DNA of 64,000 nt, taken from positions 9,137-73,136 of the forward strand of contig DASQIH010000048.1 of the NCBI GenBank assembly GCA_035631655.1, read 5' to 3'. Below, piece after piece: positions 1 through 7,822 of the stretch. How positions within the stretch are numbered: the first letter of the stretch is position 1; the number at the start of each line of letters is the position of its first letter. The DNA is from Gp1-AA122 sp035631655 (lineage in GTDB: Bacteria > Acidobacteriota > Terriglobia > Terriglobales > Acidobacteriaceae). The translations under genes were made by a program, and so were the position numbers. A model generated the notes under the pieces. The model saw only the letters and a list, made by a program, of their open reading frames with translations, was not told where the DNA came from and searched no databases.

Positions 1-2
1 AT

Positions 3-848
3 GGCATCGCTGTGCCGTTCGCTTATATCGTGGCGCGCACCAGCGACGGGCAATCGGTGGTGGTTGCCGGCACGGATCTTGATCGTGTGCGTAAGTTGAA
101 CCGTTGGTGGTCGGTGACGGCATGGCCGGCAACAAAGGACGACGCGCTAGTCGGGATGCGGGCCGCCGCCGTCGTAAGCCCGGGTGGCAAGCCATTCGAT
201 CTGAGCTTCCAGGGACACACGGTCCATCTGAATTCAGCGGGAATTTTGCAGACCGGCGGCACGGAGGATAGCCGCATCTATCTTGACTTGCCTGAGTTCG
301 AGGGGTGGACCGGAGTGCAGCCTTCGACCATTGAAATCGGCGCCACCGGATCTACGGAAGAAGTGAACGCGACCATACAGCGGCTAGCCCAGCAGCTTCC
401 GACCGCTGAGGTTCGCCCGGTTCGCCAGATCGTGGAGGCCGAGGCTCGCGTGCTAGGTAAGACACGCGCTGCCCTACTGGCAGCGGCAAGTCTGATCATT
501 CTCACGGCCGCTCTGTGCGTGCTGGCCACGCTCATGGGTTGGGTGTTCGACCGGCGACGCGATTTCGCGATAATGAAAGCGCTCGGCGCCTCTGAAGGTC
601 TGCTCAACGGATTTTTTGCAGCCGAGGCCGCGGCCCTGGGGCTTGTGGGTGCGCTGCTAGGATTTGTGATTGGTATCGGAATCGCCGCCTGGATTGGGCG
701 AGTCAATTTCCATGCCGCAGTAGTTCCGCGCGTTAGCGTGTTGCCCGTCGTGTTGGCCGGAAGCGTGGCCGTGGCGTTGCTGTCGGCGGCTTTGCCGATT
801 GGGCTTTTGCGCCGCGTGCAGCCTGCTATCATTCTGAGGGGTGAGTGA
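3..848 (+). CDS. FtsX/MacB-type ABC transporter permease, C-terminal part (partial)
   Basis: The reading frame is open from the window edge (first full codon at base 3), so the N-terminus lies upstream. About the last 130 residues hold three to four hydrophobic segments typical of the FtsX domain. One contains the cytoplasmic-loop sequence RRRDFAIMKALGAS, the permease-ATPase coupling region of MacB/LolC/FtsX proteins. The preceding part is soluble, as expected for the periplasmic domain. Its stop lies within the start region of the ATPase gene, so the two are translationally coupled and should form one transporter. FtsX-type permeases with LolD-like ATPases serve lipoprotein release, macrolide export and, in P19/FetMP-type clusters, iron uptake. 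The DtxR fusion next door favours a metal-related role, but this is inference. Confidence 0.85.
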   Translation, partial: GIAVPFAYIVARTSDGQSVVVAGTDLDRVRKLNRWWSVTAWPATKDDALVGMRAAAVVSPGGKPFDLSFQGHTVHLNSAGILQTGGTEDSRIYLDLPEFEGWTGVQPSTIEIGATGSTEEVNATIQRLAQQLPTAEVRPVRQIVEAEARVLGKTRAALLAAASLIILTAALCVLATLMGWVFDRRRDFAIMKALGASEGLLNGFFAAEAAALGLVGALLGFVIGIGIAAWIGRVNFHAAVVPRVSVLPVVLAGSVAVALLSAALPIGLLRRVQPAIILRGE

Positions 849-2079
849 GATGATTCGGATCAAGAATGTCACCAAGTCGTATCCGGCGAAGGCCGAAGAG
901 AACGGCGGTGTCATTCGTGCGCTCGACAACGTCTCGCTCCAGGTGGATCCCGGCGAATGGCTAGCCGTCATGGGCCCTTCGGGCTCGGGCAAATCCACGC
1001 TGGTGAACCTGATTGGCTGCCTGGACCGGCCAACTTGCGGAGACATTCTGCTGGATGGAGAGAACGTCGCGGGCATGTCGGCGGCGGAGCTTACTCGCGT
1101 GCGCGCCGAGAAGATTGGCTTTGTGTTCCAGCAGTTTCACCTGGTTCCGTATCTCACGGCTCTGGAGAACGTCATGCTCGCGCAGTATTTCCATAGCATG
1201 ACGGACGAGCACGAAGCGCTGGAAGCGCTGGAGCGCGTCGGACTGAAAGAGCGAGCGCAGCATGTGCCGGCTCATCTTTCCGGCGGCGAGCAGCAGCGGG
1301 TATGCATCGCGCGGGCGCTGATCAATGATCCAAGAATCATCCTGGCAGACGAACCTACCGGCAATCTGGACGCGCAGAATGAAGAAATTGTTTTGCGGTT
1401 GCTGCGCGAGTTACACCAGCAGGGACGGACCATTGTAATGGTCACGCATGACCCGGTGGTGGCCCGCTTGGCCGACCGGCGAATTGAATTACATCACGGC
1501 CACATCGCCGCGCAGGAAGTTTTCTCCATGGCGGACGAAGAGCAATTCGACGAGGTGCTCGAAGAGCTTTGGGTTGTCGCCGAGCACGGGGAGATTGCCG
1601 AAGTTGGGCGGATGGAAGTCCACGGCGCCCTCCCGGTAAGCATTGCGATCGAGAAGATGATGGAGCTGGGATTAGTGATGGCCAGTCCGCATCCGCCTGA
1701 GGCGCACCAGCACAAGCCGTTTATCAACCCGTGTCACGATGCGCTGAAACCGGCAGGGGTATCGACTGGCGACGGCAACATGGTCGTTGAACTCACCGAG
1801 CGGGGGCGAAAGAAAGCGGCCGACATTATTCGCCGCCACCGGCTGGCCGAGCGATTGTTCACCGACAGCCTGGCTTTGGAGAGCGAAACCGAAATCGAGC
1901 AGCAAGCTTGCAAGTTCGAGCACATCCTGTCCCCGGAAGCGACGGAGAAAATCTGCAGCTTCCTGGGCCATCCCCGCACTTGCCCGCATGGAGCACCAAT
2001 CCCACCCGGGGCCTGCTGTGAGAAGCATGGGCAGATCGCCGCCGTCGAAGTCAGACGAGTCGATGTAACCCGCCGCTGA
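841..2079 (+). CDS. ABC transporter ATPase fused to a DtxR-type metal-dependent regulator
   Basis: Residues 1-225 are a LolD/MacB-like ATPase: Walker A GPSGSGKS (45-52), Q-loop Q97/Q98, signature LSGGE (146-150), Walker B IILADE (166-171) and H-loop H203. Residues 230-412 match the whole DtxR/IdeR fold: a winged helix (about 235-320), then the dimerisation/metal domain with H333 and E337 (DtxR H79, E83) and C357, E360, H361 (DtxR C102, E105, H106). It ends in the familiar TCPHGxPIP...CC tail. The wing carries a His/Pro/Cys-rich insertion (about 283-299). The start may be GTG 841 (8-base overlap with the permease) or ATG 850. An internal ATG at 1528 with its own Shine-Dalgarno could yield the regulator alone. 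The likely role is a transporter ATPase that senses or responds to Fe or Mn; the DNA-binding function is untested. Confidence 0.85.
   Translation: MSEMIRIKNVTKSYPAKAEENGGVIRALDNVSLQVDPGEWLAVMGPSGSGKSTLVNLIGCLDRPTCGDILLDGENVAGMSAAELTRVRAEKIGFVFQQFHLVPYLTALENVMLAQYFHSMTDEHEALEALERVGLKERAQHVPAHLSGGEQQRVCIARALINDPRIILADEPTGNLDAQNEEIVLRLLRELHQQGRTIVMVTHDPVVARLADRRIELHHGHIAAQEVFSMADEEQFDEVLEELWVVAEHGEIAEVGRMEVHGALPVSIAIEKMMELGLVMASPHPPEAHQHKPFINPCHDALKPAGVSTGDGNMVVELTERGRKKAADIIRRHRLAERLFTDSLALESETEIEQQACKFEHILSPEATEKICSFLGHPRTCPHGAPIPPGACCEKHGQIAAVEVRRVDVTRR
1514..1530 (+). promoter_or_regulatory. Internal ribosome-binding site and ATG at the ATPase/DtxR junction
   Basis: AGGAAG at 1514-1519 stands 8 bases before an in-frame ATG (1528-1530), which is residue 230 and the natural first residue of a DtxR-family protein (MADEEQF...). 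The arrangement would let ribosomes make a free 183-residue regulator from the same mRNA. The site is seen in the sequence; its use is inference. Confidence 0.5.
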
Positions 2080-2128
2080 TTGTCATCCATATTGGCCACA
2101 TAATGGCGCTCCGCAAGCCTTGCCTGTT

Positions 2129-2977
2129 CTACTTTCCCGAGTCAAGGCGGGCGATTTCACGGACGAAGAGCGGATTTTCCGGGAAATCTTTGCGCAGTGA
2201 GACCAACATTTCACGCGCGCGTGGTTTGTCTTTTTCACGCACATAGGCAATGGCCAGCAGAATCCGAGCGAACGGGGCCAGATAATGGCCGCGTTCGGCG
2301 GTGAGTTGCAGTTCGGCGATTCCAGCCTGCTTGTCTCCCTTCACCCCGCGGAGTCCTAGAAACCAGCGCACGGGCGCCACCATGCTGCCGATCAGGTATC
2401 GGCTGATTCCGCCGGCCAGGTGAGCGTCGTAACAATCGGGGTGAACGGCCAAGAGTTGGTCGGCCCAGGCGGTGGCTTCCCGCGAGCGATGGAGGGATTC
2501 CATGTTGCGCTTCTCAATCAGCGCGGCGTAGTCGGCCTTCAAACCTGACGACAGAGTCAATGCAAACAGCCCGTCCAGATCCTTAGGATCTTTGGCCATG
2601 CGCGCGCGGGCAAGGCTCTCGGCACGTTGCAAGGCAGCGTCAAATCGGGCACGAGCAACCGGGTCGGCAGATAATTTCTTGCGACCCTGGAACGCCGAAT
2701 CATTCTCGTAGAACTGTGCCTCCAGGACGCCCAGCCGTTGAAACTCGGAGAACAGGATTCCCGCGGCTTCCGACGCCGGACCCAAAGGATCGTCGCCATG
2801 CTGCTGCTCCCAAGAAGAAAACTCCCGCTCAGCATGGCTGAAATCGAGGTTGTAGAGAAGGCGGTAGCCGCTATCCAACTGCGGATCAACATCCATGGCG
2901 GCAGCAGGCATGAGGAGACTCAGGATTACTAGCGCGCTCGAAATTGCCGACACTTTGCTTGCACGCTTCAGGACCAT
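2129..2977 (-). CDS. Secreted helical (TPR-like) protein of unknown function
   Basis: The protein has 282 residues when begun at ATG 2977. A longer frame reaches 3265 but would run into the divergent glucoamylase gene and lacks a signal sequence. From ATG 2977 there is a classic signal peptide (basic MVLKRASK, hydrophobic stretch, AAA-MD cleavage region). The mature part is a run of amphipathic helices rich in Ala, Leu, Arg and Glu, with TPR-like spacing near the C-terminus (AIAYVREKDKPRAREMLVSLRKDFPENPLF). I do not recognise a named family. It is convergent with the ABC/DtxR gene, with a 49-base gap and no clear terminator. Confidence 0.75.
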   Translation of the reverse strand: MVLKRASKVSAISSALVILSLLMPAAAMDVDPQLDSGYRLLYNLDFSHAEREFSSWEQQHGDDPLGPASEAAGILFSEFQRLGVLEAQFYENDSAFQGRKKLSADPVARARFDAALQRAESLARARMAKDPKDLDGLFALTLSSGLKADYAALIEKRNMESLHRSREATAWADQLLAVHPDCYDAHLAGGISRYLIGSMVAPVRWFLGLRGVKGDKQAGIAELQLTAERGHYLAPFARILLAIAYVREKDKPRAREMLVSLRKDFPENPLFVREIARLDSGK

Positions 2978-3125
2978 AACGGTTAACTTCTGGTATTCTG
3001 CCGTTCCCCGACTAACAGAATGAGAAAAGGCGCTGCTAGCTTCAAAGTTAGATGCAAAGGTCGAGACCGTTTGCAAAACTTGTGTCAAAGAATTGTAAAG
3101 AACTGTCAGGCGAGGTCCGCTTCCT

Positions 3126-5528
3126 GTGAGTGATCCCGACATTCGTTTTGCTCCTGGCTGGCCAGGCATCGAGCCGCGTTGGACCTCCAGCGCCAAATCC
3201 GGGGTTGGGACGGCGCTCAACCTCCACAGCCGAGTTTGGTTCACGCTTAGCCACGGCATTCTCAACGAAATTTACTTTCCACGAGTGGACCAGGCGTGCA
3301 CTCGTGACCAGGGCTTACTGGTCACTGACGGACGCAGCTTCTTCTCGGAGGAAAAGCGGCATGCATCCTTCCGCGTCAGCCCCTTGTCGAAGGGTGTTCC
3401 AGCGTATCGCCTATTGAACACCGACAACCAGGGACGGTATCGCATCGAGAAGGAAGTGCTGTCTGATCCGTACCGCAATGTGGTTTTGCAAAAGATTCAC
3501 TTCGAACCTCTGCAAGGCATGCTGAGCGACTATCACCTCTACGCGCTACTCTCGCCACATCTGGCCAATTTCGGAAACGGCAATACCGGATGGGTGGGCG
3601 ATTACAAGGGATTCTCCATGCTTTTCGCGGAGCGCGGCGGGCACGCACTGGCCTTTGCGTGCTCAGTTCCGTGGCGGAAGATGTCTGTGGGATTCGTGGG
3701 TTTCTCAGACGGATGGCAGGACATCTCCCAGAACCTTCAGATGACCTGGAACTACACACGCGCGGAGAACGGCAACATCGCACTCACGGGGGAAATCGAT
3801 TTATCAGAAGGCCAGGGCGATTTCCTGCTCGCCATCGGGTTCGGGGGCATCTGGTCGGAAGCGGGCCAGCAGGCGCTTTCCAGCATTCTCGATGGATTCG
3901 ATTCCGCCCGCACAGAATATCTGCGCCATTGGGAGAACTGGCAGGGCCGGCTGGAGCCTCTTGATGAAAAGCCCAGAGACCGGTGTCTTTATCGCACTAG
4001 TACGGCAGTGCTGCGAACTCATGAATCGAAATCGCTGCTCGGCGGGATCATTGCAAGCTTGTCCATACCGTGGGGTTTTAACAAAGGCGATGAAGACCTC
4101 GGGGGATATCACCTGGTATGGCCGCGCGATCTGGTAGAGACCGCAGGCGGCTTGCTGGCGGCAGGCGCGGTTGATGATGCCATGCGGGTGCTGCGCTACC
4201 TCGAGGTCACGCAGGAGGCAGATGGGAACTGGGCACAAAATTTGTGGATGGACGGGCGGCCGTACTGGAATGGAGTACAGATGGATGAGACCGCTCTTCC
4301 GATTCTGCTCGTCGATCTACTGCGGCGGGAGGCGGGATCCGCATTGGGTGACATCGCGCGCTGGTGGCCCATGGTGCGGCGCGCAGCGGGCTTCCTGTTG
4401 CGCAACGGGCCGGTCACGCTGCAGGACCGTTGGGAGGAAGATGCCGGATTCTCTCCGTTCACTTTGGCGGCGGAAATAGCAGCCCTGCTGGCGGCTGCCG
4501 ACATCGCTGATCTGGTCGGGCAGCGCTCGATGGCAACCTACCTCCGCGAGACGGCAGATTCCTGGAATGACAACGTCGAGCGCTGGACGTATGCTACGGG
4601 AAACGATGTTTGCAAGCAGTTGAACATTGATGGCTATTACGTTCGAATTGCGCCACCCGAGACCGAGTGTGCTCCCTCGCCCCTGCTGGGGTTTGTGCCC
4701 ATCAAAAATCGCCCGCCGGGTATGAGCCAGGAAGCCACATCGCATTTGATCAGCCCGGATTCTCTGGCATTGGTGCGTTTCGGGCTGCGCGCTCCAGATG
4801 ACCCACGGATTCTGAATACGATTGAGGTGATCGACACGCTTTTACGCGTGAGGCTACCCCAGGGTCCGTACTGGTATCGGTACAACGGGGATGGATACGG
4901 GGAGCATGCCGACGGATCTCCCTTTGACGGCACCGGTATCGGACGTCCCTGGCCACTATTAGCAGGTGAGCGCGGGCACTACGAATTGGCAGCAGGCGCC
5001 AAGGATAGGGCCGAACTCCTGCTGCGCGTGATGGAGAATTCGACGGACGAAAGCGGACTGATCCCGGAGCAAGTGTGGGATGCCGATGATACCCCCGAAC
5101 TCGAGTTGTTCCGGGGGAAGTCGACCGGGTCGGCGCGGCCCTTGGTGTGGGCACACGCGGAGTACATCAAGCTGCACCGCTCGCTGCGCGACGGCAGGAT
5201 CTTTGACCAGCCGCCCCAGCCGGTGCAGCGCTACATCATCGAGAAGACACCTGCGGAATATTTTGGCTGGCGGTTCAACAACAAATGCCGCACGATTCCT
5301 TGCGGGAAGAAGCTGCGCATCATCCTGCTGAGTCCCGGAATGGTGCACTGGAGCGACGACGGATGGCAGACGACACACGATTCCTACAGTCGGGACAGCG
5401 GCCTGGGGGTTTTCGCAGTCGATTTGCCCACCGAGAAACTCGCCGTGAGACACGAGGTGGTGTTCACGTTCTACTGGCCGAGCGAGCGGAGGTGGGAAGG
5501 AACCGACTACACGGTGACAGTGGAATAG
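3126..5528 (+). CDS. Glycoside hydrolase family 15 glucoamylase-like protein
   Basis: The protein has 800 residues with the N-terminal supersandwich domain (about 1-270) and the (alpha/alpha)6 catalytic barrel of bacterial glucan 1,4-alpha-glucosidases. Visible GH15 landmarks are the substrate-binding stretch YHLVWPRDLVETAGG, the general-acid region WEEDAGFSPFTLAAEIAAL (Glu near 437) and the general-base region LVWAHAEYIKLHRS (Glu near 678). A C-terminal extension (about 715-800) resembles a small beta-sandwich. There is no signal peptide, so a cytoplasmic role in alpha-glucan or trehalose-type metabolism is likely; the exact substrate cannot be read. The start is GTG 3126 with only a weak, distant GAGG upstream. 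It is transcribed divergently from the secreted helical protein. Confidence 0.9.
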   Translation: MSDPDIRFAPGWPGIEPRWTSSAKSGVGTALNLHSRVWFTLSHGILNEIYFPRVDQACTRDQGLLVTDGRSFFSEEKRHASFRVSPLSKGVPAYRLLNTDNQGRYRIEKEVLSDPYRNVVLQKIHFEPLQGMLSDYHLYALLSPHLANFGNGNTGWVGDYKGFSMLFAERGGHALAFACSVPWRKMSVGFVGFSDGWQDISQNLQMTWNYTRAENGNIALTGEIDLSEGQGDFLLAIGFGGIWSEAGQQALSSILDGFDSARTEYLRHWENWQGRLEPLDEKPRDRCLYRTSTAVLRTHESKSLLGGIIASLSIPWGFNKGDEDLGGYHLVWPRDLVETAGGLLAAGAVDDAMRVLRYLEVTQEADGNWAQNLWMDGRPYWNGVQMDETALPILLVDLLRREAGSALGDIARWWPMVRRAAGFLLRNGPVTLQDRWEEDAGFSPFTLAAEIAALLAAADIADLVGQRSMATYLRETADSWNDNVERWTYATGNDVCKQLNIDGYYVRIAPPETECAPSPLLGFVPIKNRPPGMSQEATSHLISPDSLALVRFGLRAPDDPRILNTIEVIDTLLRVRLPQGPYWYRYNGDGYGEHADGSPFDGTGIGRPWPLLAGERGHYELAAGAKDRAELLLRVMENSTDESGLIPEQVWDADDTPELELFRGKSTGSARPLVWAHAEYIKLHRSLRDGRIFDQPPQPVQRYIIEKTPAEYFGWRFNNKCRTIPCGKKLRIILLSPGMVHWSDDGWQTTHDSYSRDSGLGVFAVDLPTEKLAVRHEVVFTFYWPSERRWEGTDYTVTVE

Positions 5529-5552
5529 ACGTACCGGGTACGGAGAGCTTCG

Positions 5553-5900
5553 TCACGAATAAGGCGCTGGAAGATGTTTCTCGCGCCTATGTCGGCGCAT
5601 TTCGTTCTGTTGGTGGGTCAGGATCCGTAGGGGCGAGCGCGGCTTGCCCGTGCAGAGCAGGACAAATCCGGCTTCACGGTCTTGCGGGTAGTAACTGACA
5701 GAATCTGATTGGTCGACTTCTCCGCCGTTTAACAAACGACCTGCGCAGGTGAGACAGCGTCCCTGGTGGCAGAGAGCGGGTAAGCGAATCCCGGCAGCCT
5801 GCGCGGCATCCCAGATGTGCCCGTTCGAACCCACCTGGATGGTGTGTTCGCCTCCCGGCGTTACAAGCGTTACCTCGAACGTCGTAGGATCGCCGCTCAC
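5553..5900 (-). CDS. [2Fe-2S] plant-type ferredoxin
   Basis: The 115-residue protein has a beta-grasp ferredoxin core and the cluster ligands C44-x4-C49-x2-C52 and C83. It begins at GTG 5900 and lacks an obvious Shine-Dalgarno. It lies just downstream of the Dps-like ferritin on the same strand, 67 bases away, so it could donate electrons for iron release, as bacterioferritin-associated ferredoxin does for Bfr. That link is inference from position. The C-terminus (about 90-115) is a basic, His/Arg-rich tail. A strong hairpin separates it from the ferritin gene. Confidence 0.88.
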   Translation of the reverse strand: MSGDPTTFEVTLVTPGGEHTIQVGSNGHIWDAAQAAGIRLPALCHQGRCLTCAGRLLNGGEVDQSDSVSYYPQDREAGFVLLCTGKPRSPLRILTHQQNEMRRHRREKHLPAPYS

Positions 5901-5927
5901 GATTTCTATTCTATGGAAGCGTTGAGA

Positions 5928-5957
5928 ATCCTGCCTGGCGCAAGAGCCAGGCAGGAT
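5928..5957 (-). terminator. Strong hairpin between the ferritin and ferredoxin genes
   Basis: A perfect 12-bp stem (ATCCTGCCTGGC / GCCAGGCAGGAT) with a 6-base loop lies in the 67-base gap. No long U-run follows on the minus strand, so it may be a partial terminator or an mRNA-stabilising 3' end that lowers ferredoxin expression relative to the ferritin. Confidence 0.55.
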
Positions 5958-5967
5958 GAGAATCGGA

Positions 5968-6579
5968 CTATGGATTGTAGAACTTGGCGTTCTTGCTGTA
6001 AGGCGCGTGTCCGGGCTCGCCGCGGCGGAAATGTCCGGAGGGGATAACCTTGCCGTCTCGTTCTCTGGCCAGCAACTCGATGAACCAGGCTTCGTGCTCG
6101 ATTTCTTCGTTGAGAATTCGGGACGCCATGTCGTAGGTGCGTGGGTCCTTCCCGAAGGTCATATCGCAAATGGCGCTCCAGCTGCGAATGGCGCAGCGTT
6201 CGGATTCCATCAAAAGGGTGAGGATATTGACCACCGTAGGTGGATCGGGGAGCTTGGCGGCCGCGCAGCCCGCCTGGTCGTGGAAGGCCTTCAAGTCGTT
6301 GGGCAACTCACCACCTAGCTCATAAATGCGCGGAACAATCAGTTCCCAGTGGGCGCGGTCTTCCAGGCGCGCGTCTTCGCAAATCTCTTTGTAGTCTTCG
6401 TAACCTGCCAGGTGCATGCGCAGGATGGTGTAGTAATAGTAGGTGCTGGCGAATTCGGCGGCGGCGTTGGCGATGAGCATCTTGATAAGTTTGTCGACGT
6501 CGACGCCACGGGCGCGAATCACTTCCACGCCCACTCGCTTGCTGACGTCTCCGTATTTGACAACTTCCTCTTTCGGCAT
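5968..6579 (-). CDS. Dps-like (DPSL/thioferritin-type) ferritin
   Basis: This 203-residue four-helix-bundle protein oxidises Fe(II) with peroxide and stores iron in the cytoplasm. Carboxylate and His ligands are visible: E42, E73 with H77, E125/E127, and E159 with H162 (an ExxH pair). C129 and C138 form the dicysteine pair that marks the DPSL group known from archaea and anaerobic bacteria, rather than classic Dps. Divergent transcription from oxyR across a 116-base gap with OxyR half-sites suggests peroxide induction. The Shine-Dalgarno AGGAGG lies just before ATG 6579. Confidence 0.88.
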   Translation of the reverse strand: MPKEEVVKYGDVSKRVGVEVIRARGVDVDKLIKMLIANAAAEFASTYYYYTILRMHLAGYEDYKEICEDARLEDRAHWELIVPRIYELGGELPNDLKAFHDQAGCAAAKLPDPPTVVNILTLLMESERCAIRSWSAICDMTFGKDPRTYDMASRILNEEIEHEAWFIELLARERDGKVIPSGHFRRGEPGHAPYSKNAKFYNP

Positions 6580-6629
6580 ACGACCTCCTTATGGCAGCCA
6601 GTCTAGCCCGCCCATGACTCATAGGTCTA

Positions 6630-6666
6630 AGATATAGTCTCTATCGTTGGTATAGGTTATGCCTCT
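6630..6666. promoter_or_regulatory. Candidate OxyR operator between dps-like gene and oxyR
   Basis: CTAT (6641-6644), 7 bases, ATAG (6652-6655) matches the central half of the OxyR consensus ATAG-N7-CTAT-N7-ATAG-N7-CTAT. The outer quarters are degenerate: AGAT at 6630-6633 and CTCT at 6663-6666, at the correct 7-base spacings. It lies 30 bases before oxyR and 51 before the ferritin start. Confidence 0.55.
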
Positions 6667-6695
6667 GGCAAGTTCCCTGACTTTTTGGCAACACA

Positions 6696-7640
6696 ATGCA
6701 AATTCATCAATTGCGATATTTCTGTGCCGTCGCCAATGCCGGCAGCTTTACCCGCGCAGCGGAGCACGAGCACGTCGCTCAGCCTTCCCTCTCGCAGCAG
6801 GTCCGCAAGCTGGAAGATGAGCTGGGCGCACGCTTATTTGACCGCCTGGGGCGAAAAGTACAACTGACATCTTTTGGGCAGACGTTTCTGTTGCGCGCCG
6901 AAGCCATTCTGCGAGAGGTGAGCAACGCGAAGCGTGAGATCGAAGAAATGTCGACGATGGAGCGCGGGCGGATCGTGGTGGGAGCGATTCCCACCATCGC
7001 CCCCTACTTTCTTCCTAAACGGCTGGCCAGCTTCGGCCAGCAATTTCCCAGTGTTCAGGTAAGCGTGGTGGAAGACATCACGCCAGAGCTGCTGGAACGC
7101 CTGCAGGAGGCAACCATCGACATGGCATTAATGGCACTACCGGCGCCGAAAGAACACTTTGTGTGCCAGGAACTATTGCGCGAGCCGCTTTATCTCGTGG
7201 TTCCGCAGGGCCATCGGTTGGCGGGCAGCTCGAGAGTCCACCTGAGGCAAGTCGAGGGCGATTCATTCTTGCTGCTCAAGGAGGGACATTGCTTTCGTGA
7301 GAACACGTTGTCCGCCTGTAGTCGCGCCAAGGTTCAGCCGAACGTGGTTTTTGAGAGCGGACAATTTGCCACAATTCTGGCGATGGTCGCGGCCAACACC
7401 GGGGTCTCGGTCGTGCCGCAGATGGCACTGGAAAAGCGTGAAGGCTGTTGCTTTATTCCGATCGCCGACGACGGCGCGTATCGGCGGGTGGGTGTGGTTC
7501 AGCTTAAGCAGCACTTCCGCAGCCGTTCACAACGTGCCTTTATGAGGCATTTACAGGAGACTGCGAACGACACAAGTCGGCCCATTGCGGTGCGGGCTGG
7601 GGCAGGTGGCTCCAGGCGTCGTCGCTTTAATGTCGCGTAA
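6696..7640 (+). CDS. oxyR: Peroxide-sensing LysR-family regulator OxyR
   Basis: The protein has 314 residues with an N-terminal LysR winged helix (about 1-60), a linker helix and a two-lobed sensor domain. The redox pair is at C199 and C208 (GHCFRENTLSAC), the same numbers as the cysteines of E. coli OxyR that form the activating disulfide. The start is ATG 6696. It is divergent from a Dps-like ferritin with OxyR half-sites in between, so autoregulation and ferritin control are expected. The last 25 residues form a basic Arg/Gly-rich tail absent from the E. coli protein. Confidence 0.93.
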   Translation: MQIHQLRYFCAVANAGSFTRAAEHEHVAQPSLSQQVRKLEDELGARLFDRLGRKVQLTSFGQTFLLRAEAILREVSNAKREIEEMSTMERGRIVVGAIPTIAPYFLPKRLASFGQQFPSVQVSVVEDITPELLERLQEATIDMALMALPAPKEHFVCQELLREPLYLVVPQGHRLAGSSRVHLRQVEGDSFLLLKEGHCFRENTLSACSRAKVQPNVVFESGQFATILAMVAANTGVSVVPQMALEKREGCCFIPIADDGAYRRVGVVQLKQHFRSRSQRAFMRHLQETANDTSRPIAVRAGAGGSRRRRFNVA

Positions 7641-7691
7641 ACAATGGAAAGTGTTGACCGCGTTTCGGGCAGTTCGAATTTCTTGGATGCA

Positions 7692-7724
7692 GCGGCTGAA
7701 GCCGCACATGTTTTGAAGGTTTTA
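7692..7724 (+). terminator. Probable rho-independent terminator of oxyR
   Basis: The stem GCGGC / GCCGC with TGAA tetraloop (7692-7705) is followed by a T-rich stretch (GTTTTGAAGGTTTTA). A second short stem, GCACG / CGTGC, lies just beyond. These sit 51 bases after the oxyR stop. Confidence 0.5.
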
Positions 7725-7822
7725 GGGCACGGCTGAAGGCGTGCTCTGATACGAATCTGAGCGTTTTTCCGGCAAGCCGCGAATCCGACAGACGTGGCGC
7801 CACATCTCTACGGGTTTGGGTA

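Noticed and set aside
5815..5840. GTTCGAACCC, another T-loop-like string
   Set aside because: It is inside the ferredoxin gene and no cloverleaf can be drawn.
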